Made by a program: the position numbers and the translations under genes. A stretch of DNA of 62,170 bases, from contig JAUNIR010000002.1 in assembly GCA_030523345.1 (NCBI GenBank), positions 8,639 to 70,808 on the forward strand, written 5' to 3'. Source of the stretch: Lachnospiraceae bacterium (GTDB taxonomy: Bacteria; Bacillota; Clostridia; Lachnospirales; Lachnospiraceae). Of the stretch, positions 9,626-17,733 are shown one piece after another. Numbering within the stretch: the first letter of the stretch is position 1; each line of letters opens with the position of its first letter. Under the pieces are notes generated by a model that saw only the letters and a list, made by a program, of their open reading frames with translations, had not been told where the DNA came from and made no database searches.

Positions 9626-9634
9626 TGTTATAAT
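9626..9634 (+). promoter_or_regulatory. Extended -10 promoter of the hybrid kinase gene
   Basis: TG-T-TATAAT at 9626-9634, about 30 bases before the kinase start. No good -35 is seen, which is common for extended -10 promoters. Confidence 0.5.
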
Positions 9635-9665
9635 TCTATACAAATATGACATATTGGAGAACGAC

Positions 9666-11408
9666 ATGGAAAATGAAAAATCCTTTATTTCGAAAATTCA
9701 CAGGAAGCTTGTAGATTTTGCGGAAAAACATCTTTATACAGAAAAAACAGAAATTAAGGATCGTTGTTACTTATTTGTGCTAAACCTAAATATTATAGGT
9801 ACAACTGCTGTTATTCCAGCAATGTTTATTGTAGGTCATACAGCTCTTGGAATTCTTTATAGTATTTTCGTTGCAATATTTCTTACTCAAATATTATTAA
9901 TTAGCAAATTCAAGGAGCACATAGAATTATTTGAAAAAGTAACTTGTGTGTGCAGTGAATTAATTATGATTCCAGTATTTTTCATATCTGGTGGATTGTC
10001 TGGCGGTGGCCTTTTCTTTTTCCTTATGGTTACAGTCTTCTCTTTTCTTGTGTTAAGGGGAAGATTTAGAATAATTAACTTTGTTTTTTCTGTTGTTGTA
10101 ATAATTACGTCAGTTAGCCAGTCGCTTAGGCACCCTGAATGGTGTCTTGTTAATGGGCAGCCCGTATCTCCTACTGTAGCAGCTTTTTCAACAACAATTT
10201 CATGTCTTGCATGTGTATTTGTCATAATCTCGATTCTTACATACCAGTTATATCTTCATGCAGAACAGGATGATAAGCTAAGAAAAGCTAAACAGGAAGC
10301 CGAGCAGGCAAATATTTCAAAATCAATGTTCTTAGCAAATATGTCCCATGAAATTCGTACTCCGATGGGGGTTATAATAGGTCTTTCAGAGATGATTCAG
10401 CATGAAAATAACATACATGCTGTTCATGATATGTCAGCAAATATCAATAGAACATCAGGAATGCTTCTAAATATAATCAATGATATCCTTGATTTTGAAA
10501 AAATTAACAAGGGAAAAATGGATATTGTTGATACAGAATATTTCACAAAAGAAGTAATTACTGATTTTAAAACTGTTGGTGGTGGACGCTCAGAATCCAA
10601 AGGATTGAAATATAATATTTCATTATCAAGTACTGTCCCAGAAGTACTGTTTGGTGATGAAATTAGGTTACGACAAGTAGGTACAAATATTATTAATAAT
10701 GCCGTTAAATATACGGAGTCTGGATCTATAGATGTATTTATTGACTATGATACAGACAGAGAAATGCTTATTTTATCAGTAGAAGATACTGGAAAAGGTA
10801 TTAAAGCTGAAGATTTACCTTATATTTTTGATGTTTTTCAGCGCGTAGATGTTAAAAATAATAGACACATAGAAGGCACCGGACTTGGACTTGCAATTAC
10901 AAAGAAGCTTGTTGAAGCAATGGGAGGTAGTATTTCTGTTACATCTGAATATGGTGTTGGAAGTACATTTACTGTAGAACTTGCTCATAAGAAAGTTGAT
11001 AATCCAACAATTTCACCGAATGTTAAACAAATTAAGGAATATCATTTTGATGATGTAAAGCTTTTATATGTAGATGATACAAAGCTTAATACACTCGTTT
11101 TTAATGGGCTTATAAAGGAATCAGGAATTGATGCTACTTACGCTTTTTCCGGTCCTGAATCTATAGAAATCATTAAAAATAAAAACTTTGATATTATATT
11201 CCTTGATTATTTTATGCCAGGTATGGATGGAGTTGAAACATTAAATGAGTTAAGAGCCATTGGTGTTACATGTCCTATTATTGTAATTACTGCTGATGCG
11301 GTAAATGACGCAGAAGAAAGGCTTTTGGCTTTAGGCTTCGACGATTACTTATCAAAACCTGTTCAGAGAAATGTGTTACTTGATATGATTGGGAAATATA
11401 CAAAATAA
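9666..11408 (+). CDS. Hybrid sensor histidine kinase with C-terminal receiver
   Basis: ATG 9666 has GGAGA 5-6 bases upstream; TTG 9654 is less likely. Six membrane helices span about residues 35-205, with no recognisable extracellular sensor. The HisKA box SHEIRTP has its phospho-accepting His near residue 228; the residue after TPM is Gly where Asn is usual. The HATPase domain has NIINNAVKY (N box), DTGKGI (G1) and GTGLGLAI (G2). The receiver domain has the acidic pair VDD, the phospho-Asp in FLDYFMPGMDG and the conserved Lys in LSKPV. No DNA-binding output is attached. The stop codon abuts the next gene's start, so the leucine-rich-repeat protein is probably coexpressed. Confidence 0.93.
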   Translation: MENEKSFISKIHRKLVDFAEKHLYTEKTEIKDRCYLFVLNLNIIGTTAVIPAMFIVGHTALGILYSIFVAIFLTQILLISKFKEHIELFEKVTCVCSELIMIPVFFISGGLSGGGLFFFLMVTVFSFLVLRGRFRIINFVFSVVVIITSVSQSLRHPEWCLVNGQPVSPTVAAFSTTISCLACVFVIISILTYQLYLHAEQDDKLRKAKQEAEQANISKSMFLANMSHEIRTPMGVIIGLSEMIQHENNIHAVHDMSANINRTSGMLLNIINDILDFEKINKGKMDIVDTEYFTKEVITDFKTVGGGRSESKGLKYNISLSSTVPEVLFGDEIRLRQVGTNIINNAVKYTESGSIDVFIDYDTDREMLILSVEDTGKGIKAEDLPYIFDVFQRVDVKNNRHIEGTGLGLAITKKLVEAMGGSISVTSEYGVGSTFTVELAHKKVDNPTISPNVKQIKEYHFDDVKLLYVDDTKLNTLVFNGLIKESGIDATYAFSGPESIEIIKNKNFDIIFLDYFMPGMDGVETLNELRAIGVTCPIIVITADAVNDAEERLLALGFDDYLSKPVQRNVLLDMIGKYTK

Positions 11409-12251
11409 ATGATATACAAAAAGTTAGATAATAGCAGTGTTTCAGTACATATAGAGAATAAAGACAATAGTGACCCTTATACTGCTATAGGTAATAAGGC
11501 GTTTTTAAGTTGTAAAGACGTATATGAGATAAAGCTTCCTGACACAATATGTAAAATTGGAGACTGGGCTTTTGCTCATATGAAGGAACTTAAAAAAATT
11601 ATTGTACCTTCAAATGAAATTTCAATAGGACGAGATGCTTTTCTTGACTGTAACAATTTAGTTGAAATAGTTATTTATCCAGACGATTCAAAAAACAAAG
11701 GACTCCCATATTTACTAGCATCATGTATAACTTATTTAAACGTGTATGACTTGCTTGATTTTAAGATGGCAGCAGTTAGTAATGAAAAATGGTGTGAAAA
11801 ATATGATACAGAGTTACTTAGATTTATCAGTCTACCTGACGATAATGGATTTCAGCCCTTTATTGTAGGATGGTTTAACGATGAGGGCGAAGAAGAACAG
11901 TTAAATAACTATATTGAAAAGAAAAAATTAGATAAACTAAAACTATGTTTTTTGAGATTGAAATACAATACGTGTCTAGGGCAGGAAACAAGTAATCAAC
12001 TTATTTCATATATAAAAACACAACTTGAATGTACCGATGCTGATTGTTCAGGATGGAAATTATTTAGAGATGAATTGTCTGATGATATTCAATATGTTAA
12101 GACAGCGGTTGAAAATAATATAATTGATGCAGAATTAAAACTTGAGATAATTAAAGCTATTAATAAAAGAAATGGGAATCCAGAAATTTCAGCTTATTTA
12201 TTATCATTAGAAGAAGAGAGGGAAAGCATTGAACAGCAGTTTAAACTGTAA
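11409..12251 (+). CDS. Leucine-rich-repeat (BspA/LRR_5-type) protein with unknown C-terminal half
   Basis: The ATG immediately follows the kinase stop codon, so translation is probably coupled. Residues about 25-95 hold BspA-like LRR_5 repeats (patterns such as IGNKAF, LPDTICKIGDWAFAHM and IGRDAFLDCNNL). The remaining 180 residues are Leu/Glu/Lys-rich and helical, and I do not recognise them. There is no signal peptide, so unlike most BspA proteins it should be cytoplasmic. The tight linkage to a hybrid kinase lacking an output domain suggests a partner or scaffold role; this is inference. Confidence 0.7.
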   Translation: MIYKKLDNSSVSVHIENKDNSDPYTAIGNKAFLSCKDVYEIKLPDTICKIGDWAFAHMKELKKIIVPSNEISIGRDAFLDCNNLVEIVIYPDDSKNKGLPYLLASCITYLNVYDLLDFKMAAVSNEKWCEKYDTELLRFISLPDDNGFQPFIVGWFNDEGEEEQLNNYIEKKKLDKLKLCFLRLKYNTCLGQETSNQLISYIKTQLECTDADCSGWKLFRDELSDDIQYVKTAVENNIIDAELKLEIIKAINKRNGNPEISAYLLSLEEERESIEQQFKL

Positions 12252-12273
12252 CACCTTCCCTCAAATTAATAAT

Positions 12274-13053
12274 CTAGCGCATCATATTTTTTATATCTGT
12301 ATAGGAGAGCTTTCGATTTGGTTTTGGAAGCTCTTTTACTTTTTCAATAATTTGAGTGCAAACTAAATCAAGATTTTCCTCGATTATTCTTTTTCCAGTC
12401 GCTTCGGATGCAGTACCTCTTGGATCTTTACCCCAGATTGCTATAGGAATTTCATCATCTTTAATATTGTCTAAATTAACAAGATCAGGTCTTAATCCCA
12501 TAACAAGAGTTGTTTCATTAAAAGCTGCATGATCGGTCATAATACCTTCATCACCCTCTGAGCCAAACTCTGCAAGTGTAAAGGTAGGCATGTCATATTT
12601 ATCAAGGTAGTAATCATGTTCTTTTCTGAATGCTTCCATCGAAGGACCGTGACCATGAGCAATTACCATTTTAAAGCCAGCACGTTTGAGATTAGAAATT
12701 ATATTATCAAGAATTGTCTTAAACAGTTCTTCATTTACGTAGTAAGCGCTTCCTTCAAGCTGCTGTGGATGTTTATCTTGGAAACTGAAATTGTCCATTC
12801 CATAGAAATAATTTTCTCCTTTTTTCTCTGCTCTATCAGGCCCGAGGAAAAGCATTGGCATAACAATTCCACCGATTCTTTTTGCAAGCAGTTCAAAAAA
12901 GCCTTTTGATTGTATTCCATCAGCTCCTAAAGGCATATGAAGTCCATGCCATTCAAGAGTTCCTAACGGTAAATATGCTACTGGAAATTCATTAACTTTT
13001 TCTACAAATTCTGCAGGCTGTAATTCTTCGTAAAGCACCTTCTCACAATTCAT
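12274..13053 (-). CDS. Creatininase-family amidohydrolase
   Basis: On the minus strand, ATG at 13053 is preceded by AAAGGGG at good spacing; the frame extends to 13074 without support. The protein has the creatininase fold signatures: TLEWHG near residue 35 (metal-binding Glu and His), GADG, and a Glu near HAAFNETTL. The normally invariant NGHGGN loop reads AHGHGPS, so two residues around the metal-binding His differ. Family members cleave cyclic or linear amides (creatinine, mycofactocin and F420-like precursors). No cofactor biosynthesis genes are nearby, so the substrate is unknown. It converges on the LRR gene with only 22 bases between stops. Confidence 0.85.
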   Translation of the reverse strand: MNCEKVLYEELQPAEFVEKVNEFPVAYLPLGTLEWHGLHMPLGADGIQSKGFFELLAKRIGGIVMPMLFLGPDRAEKKGENYFYGMDNFSFQDKHPQQLEGSAYYVNEELFKTILDNIISNLKRAGFKMVIAHGHGPSMEAFRKEHDYYLDKYDMPTFTLAEFGSEGDEGIMTDHAAFNETTLVMGLRPDLVNLDNIKDDEIPIAIWGKDPRGTASEATGKRIIEENLDLVCTQIIEKVKELPKPNRKLSYTDIKNMMR

Positions 13054-13173
13054 AATAGCCCCTTTCGTTATCAATCAAATAAATAATGTTGTTAGATAAG
13101 CCATTTGCTATAGTTTTAGTTATGTCTTATGGGTATAGCATACTTATTATTAGTTTTAAATTCAAGAACTTAA

Positions 13174-13202
13174 TTGCATAATTGACATGATGAAAGTATA
13201 AT
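13174..13202 (+). promoter_or_regulatory. Promoter of the secreted protein gene
   Basis: TTGCAT (13174-13179), 17-base spacer, TATAAT (13197-13202); the gene starts 51 bases downstream with a GGAGG site. Confidence 0.6.
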
Positions 13203-13252
13203 AAATCAAAGGAATTAAAATATGTTCCAATAATGAAAATGGAGGACTCACA

Positions 13253-13783
13253 ATGAAGAAGAAAATAGTTTTATTACTTACAACAGTTGCTCTTACAGTT
13301 TTAAGTGTTATGCCTGTTTTTGCATCAGAAACAGCTATTAGCGCAGAGAAGGCTCTTATTGCAAATCATGTAGGTGGAGTAAACAGTGCTATTTCAACAC
13401 TTGTTACATTTGATAACAATTGTGGAGAAGCAGCTAAGACATCTATGCATGCAATGCTTAATGGTTTCAATGGCGATATTAAGTGGAGCGTAGGACAGGA
13501 AGAGGATAACTATATTAAGTATCTTCAGGCTTGCGTTGGAAATGCACTTGAAACAGAGCGTATTAAGAAGCAGAATGTTGGCGCTATGGCAGATGTAGTA
13601 AAGGTTAATCCTACATTCCAGCCACAGTTAGATGCAGCAGTTGTTGATTATAACAAGGCAGTTGCAGATCGTTTAGCAGCAGAAGCAGCAGTTATTGATG
13701 CAAAGGCTCAGTTCGCAGCTTTAAATGCTTCATTTATTGACAATATTAAAGGTATTTCAGCATCAGATGCTGATGCTAGATAA
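13253..13783 (+). CDS. Small secreted protein of unknown function
   Basis: The 176-residue product has a clean signal peptide (basic start, Leu/Val-rich core, cleavage after VFA near residue 24). The mature part is largely helical and Ala-rich, particularly residues about 120-160, with two Cys residues. I recognise no domain. It has its own consensus-like promoter, a GGAGG site and a strong terminator, so it is a single-gene transcript, possibly abundant. A cell-surface or extracellular structural or binding role is possible, but nothing in the sequence proves it. Confidence 0.75.
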   Translation: MKKKIVLLLTTVALTVLSVMPVFASETAISAEKALIANHVGGVNSAISTLVTFDNNCGEAAKTSMHAMLNGFNGDIKWSVGQEEDNYIKYLQACVGNALETERIKKQNVGAMADVVKVNPTFQPQLDAAVVDYNKAVADRLAAEAAVIDAKAQFAALNASFIDNIKGISASDADAR

Positions 13784-13820
13784 TTTGTAGATACTGATAA
13801 GTGACATTTAGTATAAAAAG

Positions 13821-13855
13821 AATGGCTCGGGTAAATGCTCGAGTCATTTTTTATT
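13821..13855 (+). terminator. Intrinsic terminator after the secreted protein
   Basis: Nine-pair stem AATGGCTCG / CGAGTCATT (one G-T pair) at 13821-13829 and 13840-13848 followed by a T run. Confidence 0.85.
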
Positions 13856-13995
13856 TAATTTAGGAAATGACAAGATGTCTGAAAAATGGTAGTATTCAAT
13901 GATAGAATTAGTAATGTATAGGTATTAATAATAAGTTAATCATTTATTATCAGTATCGGAATAATAATACAACAACTATATAGGAGGAAATGAAG

Positions 13996-14436
13996 ATGAG
14001 TAAGACTAAAGAATTACAGGATGCTATGATAGCTGCAATGAAAGCAAAGGATAAATTTAGAAAGGACTCTATTTCAGCTTTAGTATCTGCCGTAAAAAAA
14101 GTAGGTATTGATAATGGTTGCAGAGAGGAAATCCCTGATGATATGGCAAATCAGGCAATACTTAAGGAAATGAAATCAGTGAAGGAACAGATTGATACAT
14201 GTCCTGCAGATAGAACAGAGCTTTTAGAAGAATATACTAAGAGATATGAAATTATGTCAGAATTTGCACCAAAGCTTTTATCAGAAGAAGAGTTAAAGGC
14301 GATAATTACAGAAAAGTTTTCAGACGTTATAGCTACAGGTAATAAGGGCGACATTATGAAAGCAGTAATGGGTGAGCTTAAGGGAAAAGCTGACGGAAAA
14401 CTTATTAATCAGGTTGTTGCAAGTCTGATGAAATAA
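13996..14436 (+). CDS. yqeY: YqeY/GatB-like domain protein
   Basis: ATG 13996 lies 8 bases after AGGAGG; ATG 13990 would be too close to it. The 146-residue product matches the YqeY family in length and in motifs: an early LQDAMIAAMKAKDK helix, RKDSISALVSAVKK, and a C-terminal GDIMKAVMGELKGKADGKLINQVV. YqeY resembles the tail domain of GatB and probably binds tRNA or assists amidotransferase-like steps; its cellular role is unsettled. The inverted repeat right after it (14449-14475) belongs to the metQ promoter rather than being a U-tailed terminator. Confidence 0.88.
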   Translation: MSKTKELQDAMIAAMKAKDKFRKDSISALVSAVKKVGIDNGCREEIPDDMANQAILKEMKSVKEQIDTCPADRTELLEEYTKRYEIMSEFAPKLLSEEELKAIITEKFSDVIATGNKGDIMKAVMGELKGKADGKLINQVVASLMK

Positions 14437-14448
14437 ATAAAAGATTAT

Positions 14449-14521
14449 CTAGCTATAACTTTTACTTATAGCTAGTAACAAGAATTATTAATTGGACAAT
14501 TTGATTTTCCAATGATAATAT
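14449..14521 (+). promoter_or_regulatory. LysR-type operator and promoter of metQ
   Basis: Ten-base arms CTAGCTATAA / TTATAGCTAG around a 7-base spacer are centred at 14462. The -35 TTGGAC is at 14492-14497 and the extended -10 TGA-TAATAT at 14513-14521. The operator centre is 54 bases before the first -10 base, as in the four other sulfur promoters in this window. The arms contain the T-N11-A LysR pattern. Confidence 0.75.
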
Positions 14522-14576
14522 CTACACATACAAAAAACCACCGAGGATATAGGGGTTTGGAAAAGAGGAGATTATT

Positions 14577-15401
14577 ATGAAAAAGAGAATTTTAACATTA
14601 GTAGCTGTAGGAGTTTTGGCATTGGCATCTCTTACAGGATGTGGAGCAAAGAAGGATGCAGCAAATGATCAGAAAGTAATTAAGATTGCTGCTTCAGCAA
14701 CACCACATGCAGAACTTCTTGAACAGGCAAAGCCAATATTAGCAGAGCAGGGAATTGATCTTCAGATTACAGTATTTGATGATTATGTACAGCCAATGAA
14801 TGTTGTAGAAGATGGTGAGTTTGATGCTAACTATTTCGCACATGTTCCATATGTAGATCAGTTCAATGAGGAACAGGGAACACATATTGCAAATGCAGGT
14901 GGAATTCACTACGAGCCATTTGGAATTTATCCAGGAACAAAGAAGGCTCTTTCAGAAATTAGTGATGGAGATGTAATCGCAGTTCCTAACGATACAACAA
15001 ACGAAGCAAGAGCATTACTTCTTCTTCAGGACAATGGTTTAATTACACTTAAGGATGGTGCTGGACTTACAGCTACAGTAAATGATATTGTAGACAATCC
15101 TAACAATATTGAGATTAAGGAACTTGAAGCTGCACAGGTAGCAAGAGTTATCCCAGAAGTTGCTTTTGTAGTACTTAATGGTAACTATGCACTTGAAGCT
15201 GGTCTTTCAGTAGGACAGGATTCAATCGCATTTGAAGCAAGCGATTCAGAAGCAGCTAAGACATACGTTAATATCGTAGCAGTTAAGGAAGGTAACGAAA
15301 ATAACGAAGCAATTAAGGCTTTAGTAGATGTTCTTAAGTCAGATGCAATCAAGACATATATTAAGGACACATATGATGGAGCAGTAGTTCCATTCAACTA
15401 A
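14577..15401 (+). CDS. metQ: MetQ-family substrate-binding lipoprotein
   Basis: NlpA/MetQ-type extracellular binding protein for methionine or a related sulfur amino acid. The signal peptide ends in a lipobox with Cys at residue 22 (SLTGC). Family motifs are visible: ATPHAELLEQ, the NYFAHVPYVDQFN loop, IYPGTKKALSEI and VPNDTTNEARAL. Length (274) is typical. No MetN ATPase or MetI permease is in the window, so it must work with a transporter encoded elsewhere. It has its own promoter with the same LysR operator layout as the cysK, transsulfuration and LanC-like promoters, so expression should follow sulfur-amino-acid supply. Confidence 0.9.
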   Translation: MKKRILTLVAVGVLALASLTGCGAKKDAANDQKVIKIAASATPHAELLEQAKPILAEQGIDLQITVFDDYVQPMNVVEDGEFDANYFAHVPYVDQFNEEQGTHIANAGGIHYEPFGIYPGTKKALSEISDGDVIAVPNDTTNEARALLLLQDNGLITLKDGAGLTATVNDIVDNPNNIEIKELEAAQVARVIPEVAFVVLNGNYALEAGLSVGQDSIAFEASDSEAAKTYVNIVAVKEGNENNEAIKALVDVLKSDAIKTYIKDTYDGAVVPFN

Positions 15402-15439
15402 TAGTAATATTTTCTAAAGTAATCCATTACATTAAAAAG

Positions 15440-15477
15440 AAGTGCATTAGCAAAATAGCTAATGCACTTTGTTTTTT
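15440..15477. terminator. Terminator between metQ and the Rrf2 gene
   Basis: Perfect 12-base stem AAGTGCATTAGC / GCTAATGCACTT with a 6-base loop, then TTTGTTTTTT. It serves metQ and could act on the convergent Rrf2 gene. Confidence 0.88.
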
Positions 15478-15486
15478 ATAAAGCAT

Positions 15487-15882
15487 TTATAACAAATCTT
15501 TAATTGTTATTTTAGAAAAATAAGCATTTACCAAATCATCATATCCGCGCCACATAGAAACGGTTTTACATTTGTCTATTCTAGGACATTCTTCGGCACC
15601 TTCTTCAAGGCAGGCAACAGTTGCCATAGAACCCTCTGTTAATTTTAGTATTTCTAACACTGTATATTCTTCTGGCTTTCTAATAAGTGAGTATCCTCCA
15701 TGCTTACCACTTGCACCCTTAACAAGCTTTCCATTTACAAGTAATTTAACAATGCTTTCAAGGTATTTTTTTGAAATATCCTGTCGTGTGGCAATTGAAT
15801 CAAGTGGAACAGGTGTTGTAGAATTTTGCTCTGCCAAGTCAATCATAAGTCTAATTGCATATCTGCCTTTTGTTGAAATCAT
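15487..15882 (-). CDS. Rrf2/IscR-type transcriptional regulator
   Basis: A 131-residue winged-helix regulator. The N-terminal STKGRYAIRLMIDLA and the recognition region QDISKKYLESI ... GASGKHGGYSL are typical of Rrf2 proteins. Three cysteines, C91, C99 and C105, sit where IscR binds its Fe-S cluster, so cluster sensing is plausible. It is divergent from a cysteine desulfurase/scaffold operon across a region with a perfect palindrome at 15899-15925. By family knowledge it probably represses that operon and itself according to Fe-S or cysteine status. CymR-like sensing through a partner protein is the alternative. Confidence 0.9.
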   Translation of the reverse strand: MISTKGRYAIRLMIDLAEQNSTTPVPLDSIATRQDISKKYLESIVKLLVNGKLVKGASGKHGGYSLIRKPEEYTVLEILKLTEGSMATVACLEEGAEECPRIDKCKTVSMWRGYDDLVNAYFSKITIKDLL

Positions 15883-15898
15883 AATTAATCTCCTTAAA

Positions 15899-15931
15899 AC
15901 CTATTGACACGGTGGGTGAATAGGTATACTT
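15899..15931 (+). promoter_or_regulatory. Rrf2 operator overlapping the desulfurase promoter
   Basis: Perfect inverted repeat ACCTATT-N13-AATAGGT (15899-15925). The left arm overlaps a TTGACA -35 (15904-15909); a -10-like TACTTT lies at 15926-15931 after a 16-base spacer. Position implies repression of the desulfurase promoter. Confidence 0.65.
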
Positions 15932-16012
15932 TATAAATGAAATATAACACAGACTAAAATATGTGTAAAGAAAAGCAGGTTAAAAATAATATATTAAGGT
16001 CGGAAAGAGAAT

Positions 16013-17194
16013 ATGAAAGACATGATTTACTTAGATAATGCAGCGACAACAAAGACTTCTAAAGAAGTATACGAAGCTATGAAGCCATACTTTGATGAGT
16101 ATTATGGAAATGCTGCGAGTGTATACAGATTTGCAGGAGAATCTACAAAAGCTGTTGATGATGCAAGATTAATAGTAGCAGATTTTTTAGGTGCTAAGCC
16201 TAAGGAAATATATTTCACTGGTGGCGGAAGCGAATCTGATAACTGGGCTTTAAAAGGTGTAGCTTTTGCTAAAAGAGATAAAGGTAAGCATATTATCACA
16301 TCAAAAATTGAGCATCACGCAATTCTTCATACTTGTGAATATTTGGAAAAGCTAGGATACGAAATAAGCTATATTGATGTAGATGAGAATGGAATTGTGA
16401 AACTTGATGAGCTTGAAGCAACAATTAGAGAGGATACAATTCTTATTTCAATAATGTTTGCCAATAATGAAATAGGTACTATTGAGCCAATAAAGGAAAT
16501 TGGCAGAATCGCACATGAGCATGGTGTTATTTTTCACACAGATGCTGTACAGGCTTATGCACATGTTCCAATTAATGTAGATGAACTTAATATAGATATT
16601 TTGTCAGCCAGCGGACATAAATTTAATGGTCCAAAGGGTGTGGGAATTATGTATCTAAGAGATGGTATAAGAATCGAATCATTTATTCATGGTGGATCTC
16701 AGGAAAGAGGAAAAAGAGCCGGAACACATAATACTCCTGGAATTGTCGGCTTTGCTAAAGCGACTGAAATCGCAAAAGAGTCACTAGAAAAACGTGCATC
16801 ATATGAAAAAGAGCTAAGAGATTATTTGATTGATAGAATATTAGAAGAGATTCCTTATACGAAGTTAAATGGTCATAGAGAGGATAGACTTCCAAATAAT
16901 ACAAACTTTAGCTTTAGATTTATTGAAGGTGAGTCACTTCTAATAATGCTTGATCAGAAAGGAGTATGTGGTTCTAGTGGATCAGCTTGTACATCAGGTT
17001 CACTTGATCCATCACATGTATTATTGGCAATTGGCCTTCCACACGAAATTGCTCATGGATCATTAAGACTAACACTTTCAGATGAAAATACAAAAGAAGA
17101 AATTGATAAAACAGTGGATGAGCTTAAAGGAATTGTGGAGAGATTAAGGAATATGTCGCCACTTTATGAAGACTTCATTAAGAAGAATAAATAA
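16013..17194 (+). CDS. nifS: Cysteine desulfurase (NifS/IscS class I)
   Basis: PLP enzyme that removes sulfur from cysteine and passes it as a persulfide to an Fe-S scaffold. YLDNAATT opens the fold, the PLP-binding Lys is in SASGHKFNGPKG near residue 202, and the persulfide Cys is in the flexible loop GSSGSACTSGSLDPSH near residue 325. These are class I (NifS/IscS) features. The 393-residue length is usual. The IscU/NifU-like scaffold follows 48 bases later, and the Rrf2 regulator is divergent, so this is a minimal Fe-S assembly operon of the clostridial type. Confidence 0.94.
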   Translation: MKDMIYLDNAATTKTSKEVYEAMKPYFDEYYGNAASVYRFAGESTKAVDDARLIVADFLGAKPKEIYFTGGGSESDNWALKGVAFAKRDKGKHIITSKIEHHAILHTCEYLEKLGYEISYIDVDENGIVKLDELEATIREDTILISIMFANNEIGTIEPIKEIGRIAHEHGVIFHTDAVQAYAHVPINVDELNIDILSASGHKFNGPKGVGIMYLRDGIRIESFIHGGSQERGKRAGTHNTPGIVGFAKATEIAKESLEKRASYEKELRDYLIDRILEEIPYTKLNGHREDRLPNNTNFSFRFIEGESLLIMLDQKGVCGSSGSACTSGSLDPSHVLLAIGLPHEIAHGSLRLTLSDENTKEEIDKTVDELKGIVERLRNMSPLYEDFIKKNK

Positions 17195-17242
17195 TGCTTA
17201 TATTTTATAAAAGTTTAAAAGGGATTGATAGAAAGGAAAGAT

Positions 17243-17698
17243 ATGAGTCAGGTCTTAGAATATAGCGAAAAAGTAATGGATCATTTTACTAATCCACGAA
17301 ATGTAGGTGAGATAGAGGATGCAGCTGGAGTCGGCACCGTAGGAAATGCAAAATGTGGCGATATTATGCGTATGTACCTAGATATAGAAGATAATATTGT
17401 TAAGGATGCAAAGTTTAAGACATTCGGATGTGGAGCCGCCGTTGCAACGAGTAGTATGGCAACAGAACTAGTTATAGGAAAGACTGTTGAAGAAGCTCTT
17501 AAGGTTACAAATAAAGCAGTAATGGAAGCTTTGGACGGTCTGCCACCTGTAAAAGTTCATTGTTCACTTTTAGCTGAGGAAGCTATCCATGCAGCACTTT
17601 GGGACTATGCTGAGAAGAATGGAATTACAATAGATGGCTTAAAGCCACCTGTAACTGATATTGATGAAACTGAAGAGTTTTACAAAATGGAGGAATAG
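17243..17698 (+). CDS. Fe-S cluster assembly scaffold IscU/NifU (N-terminal type)
   Basis: ATG 17243 follows AAAGGAAAG; a TTG at 17225 in frame is less likely. The protein carries the three cluster-ligand cysteines of IscU: GNAKCGD, TFGCGAAVATSSM and VHCSLLAEEA. The 151-residue length corresponds to the scaffold domain alone, with a short C-terminal extension (PPVTDIDETEEF). It accepts sulfur from the desulfurase just upstream and builds [2Fe-2S]/[4Fe-4S] clusters. The LysR gene starts 36 bases downstream and may share the transcript. Confidence 0.93.
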   Translation: MSQVLEYSEKVMDHFTNPRNVGEIEDAAGVGTVGNAKCGDIMRMYLDIEDNIVKDAKFKTFGCGAAVATSSMATELVIGKTVEEALKVTNKAVMEALDGLPPVKVHCSLLAEEAIHAALWDYAEKNGITIDGLKPPVTDIDETEEFYKMEE

Positions 17699-17733
17699 GG
17701 TTAATATTAATAAAAACAAATTAGGAGCAAATT

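Noticed and set aside
14449..14475. Perfect inverted repeat after yqeY taken first as its terminator
   Set aside because: No T tract follows, and its centre is at the exact distance from the metQ -10 seen for four other LysR-type operators.
14476..14576. Possible SAM riboswitch before metQ
   Set aside because: No S-box core or four-way junction pattern is present, and the leader after the predicted start is only about 50 bases.
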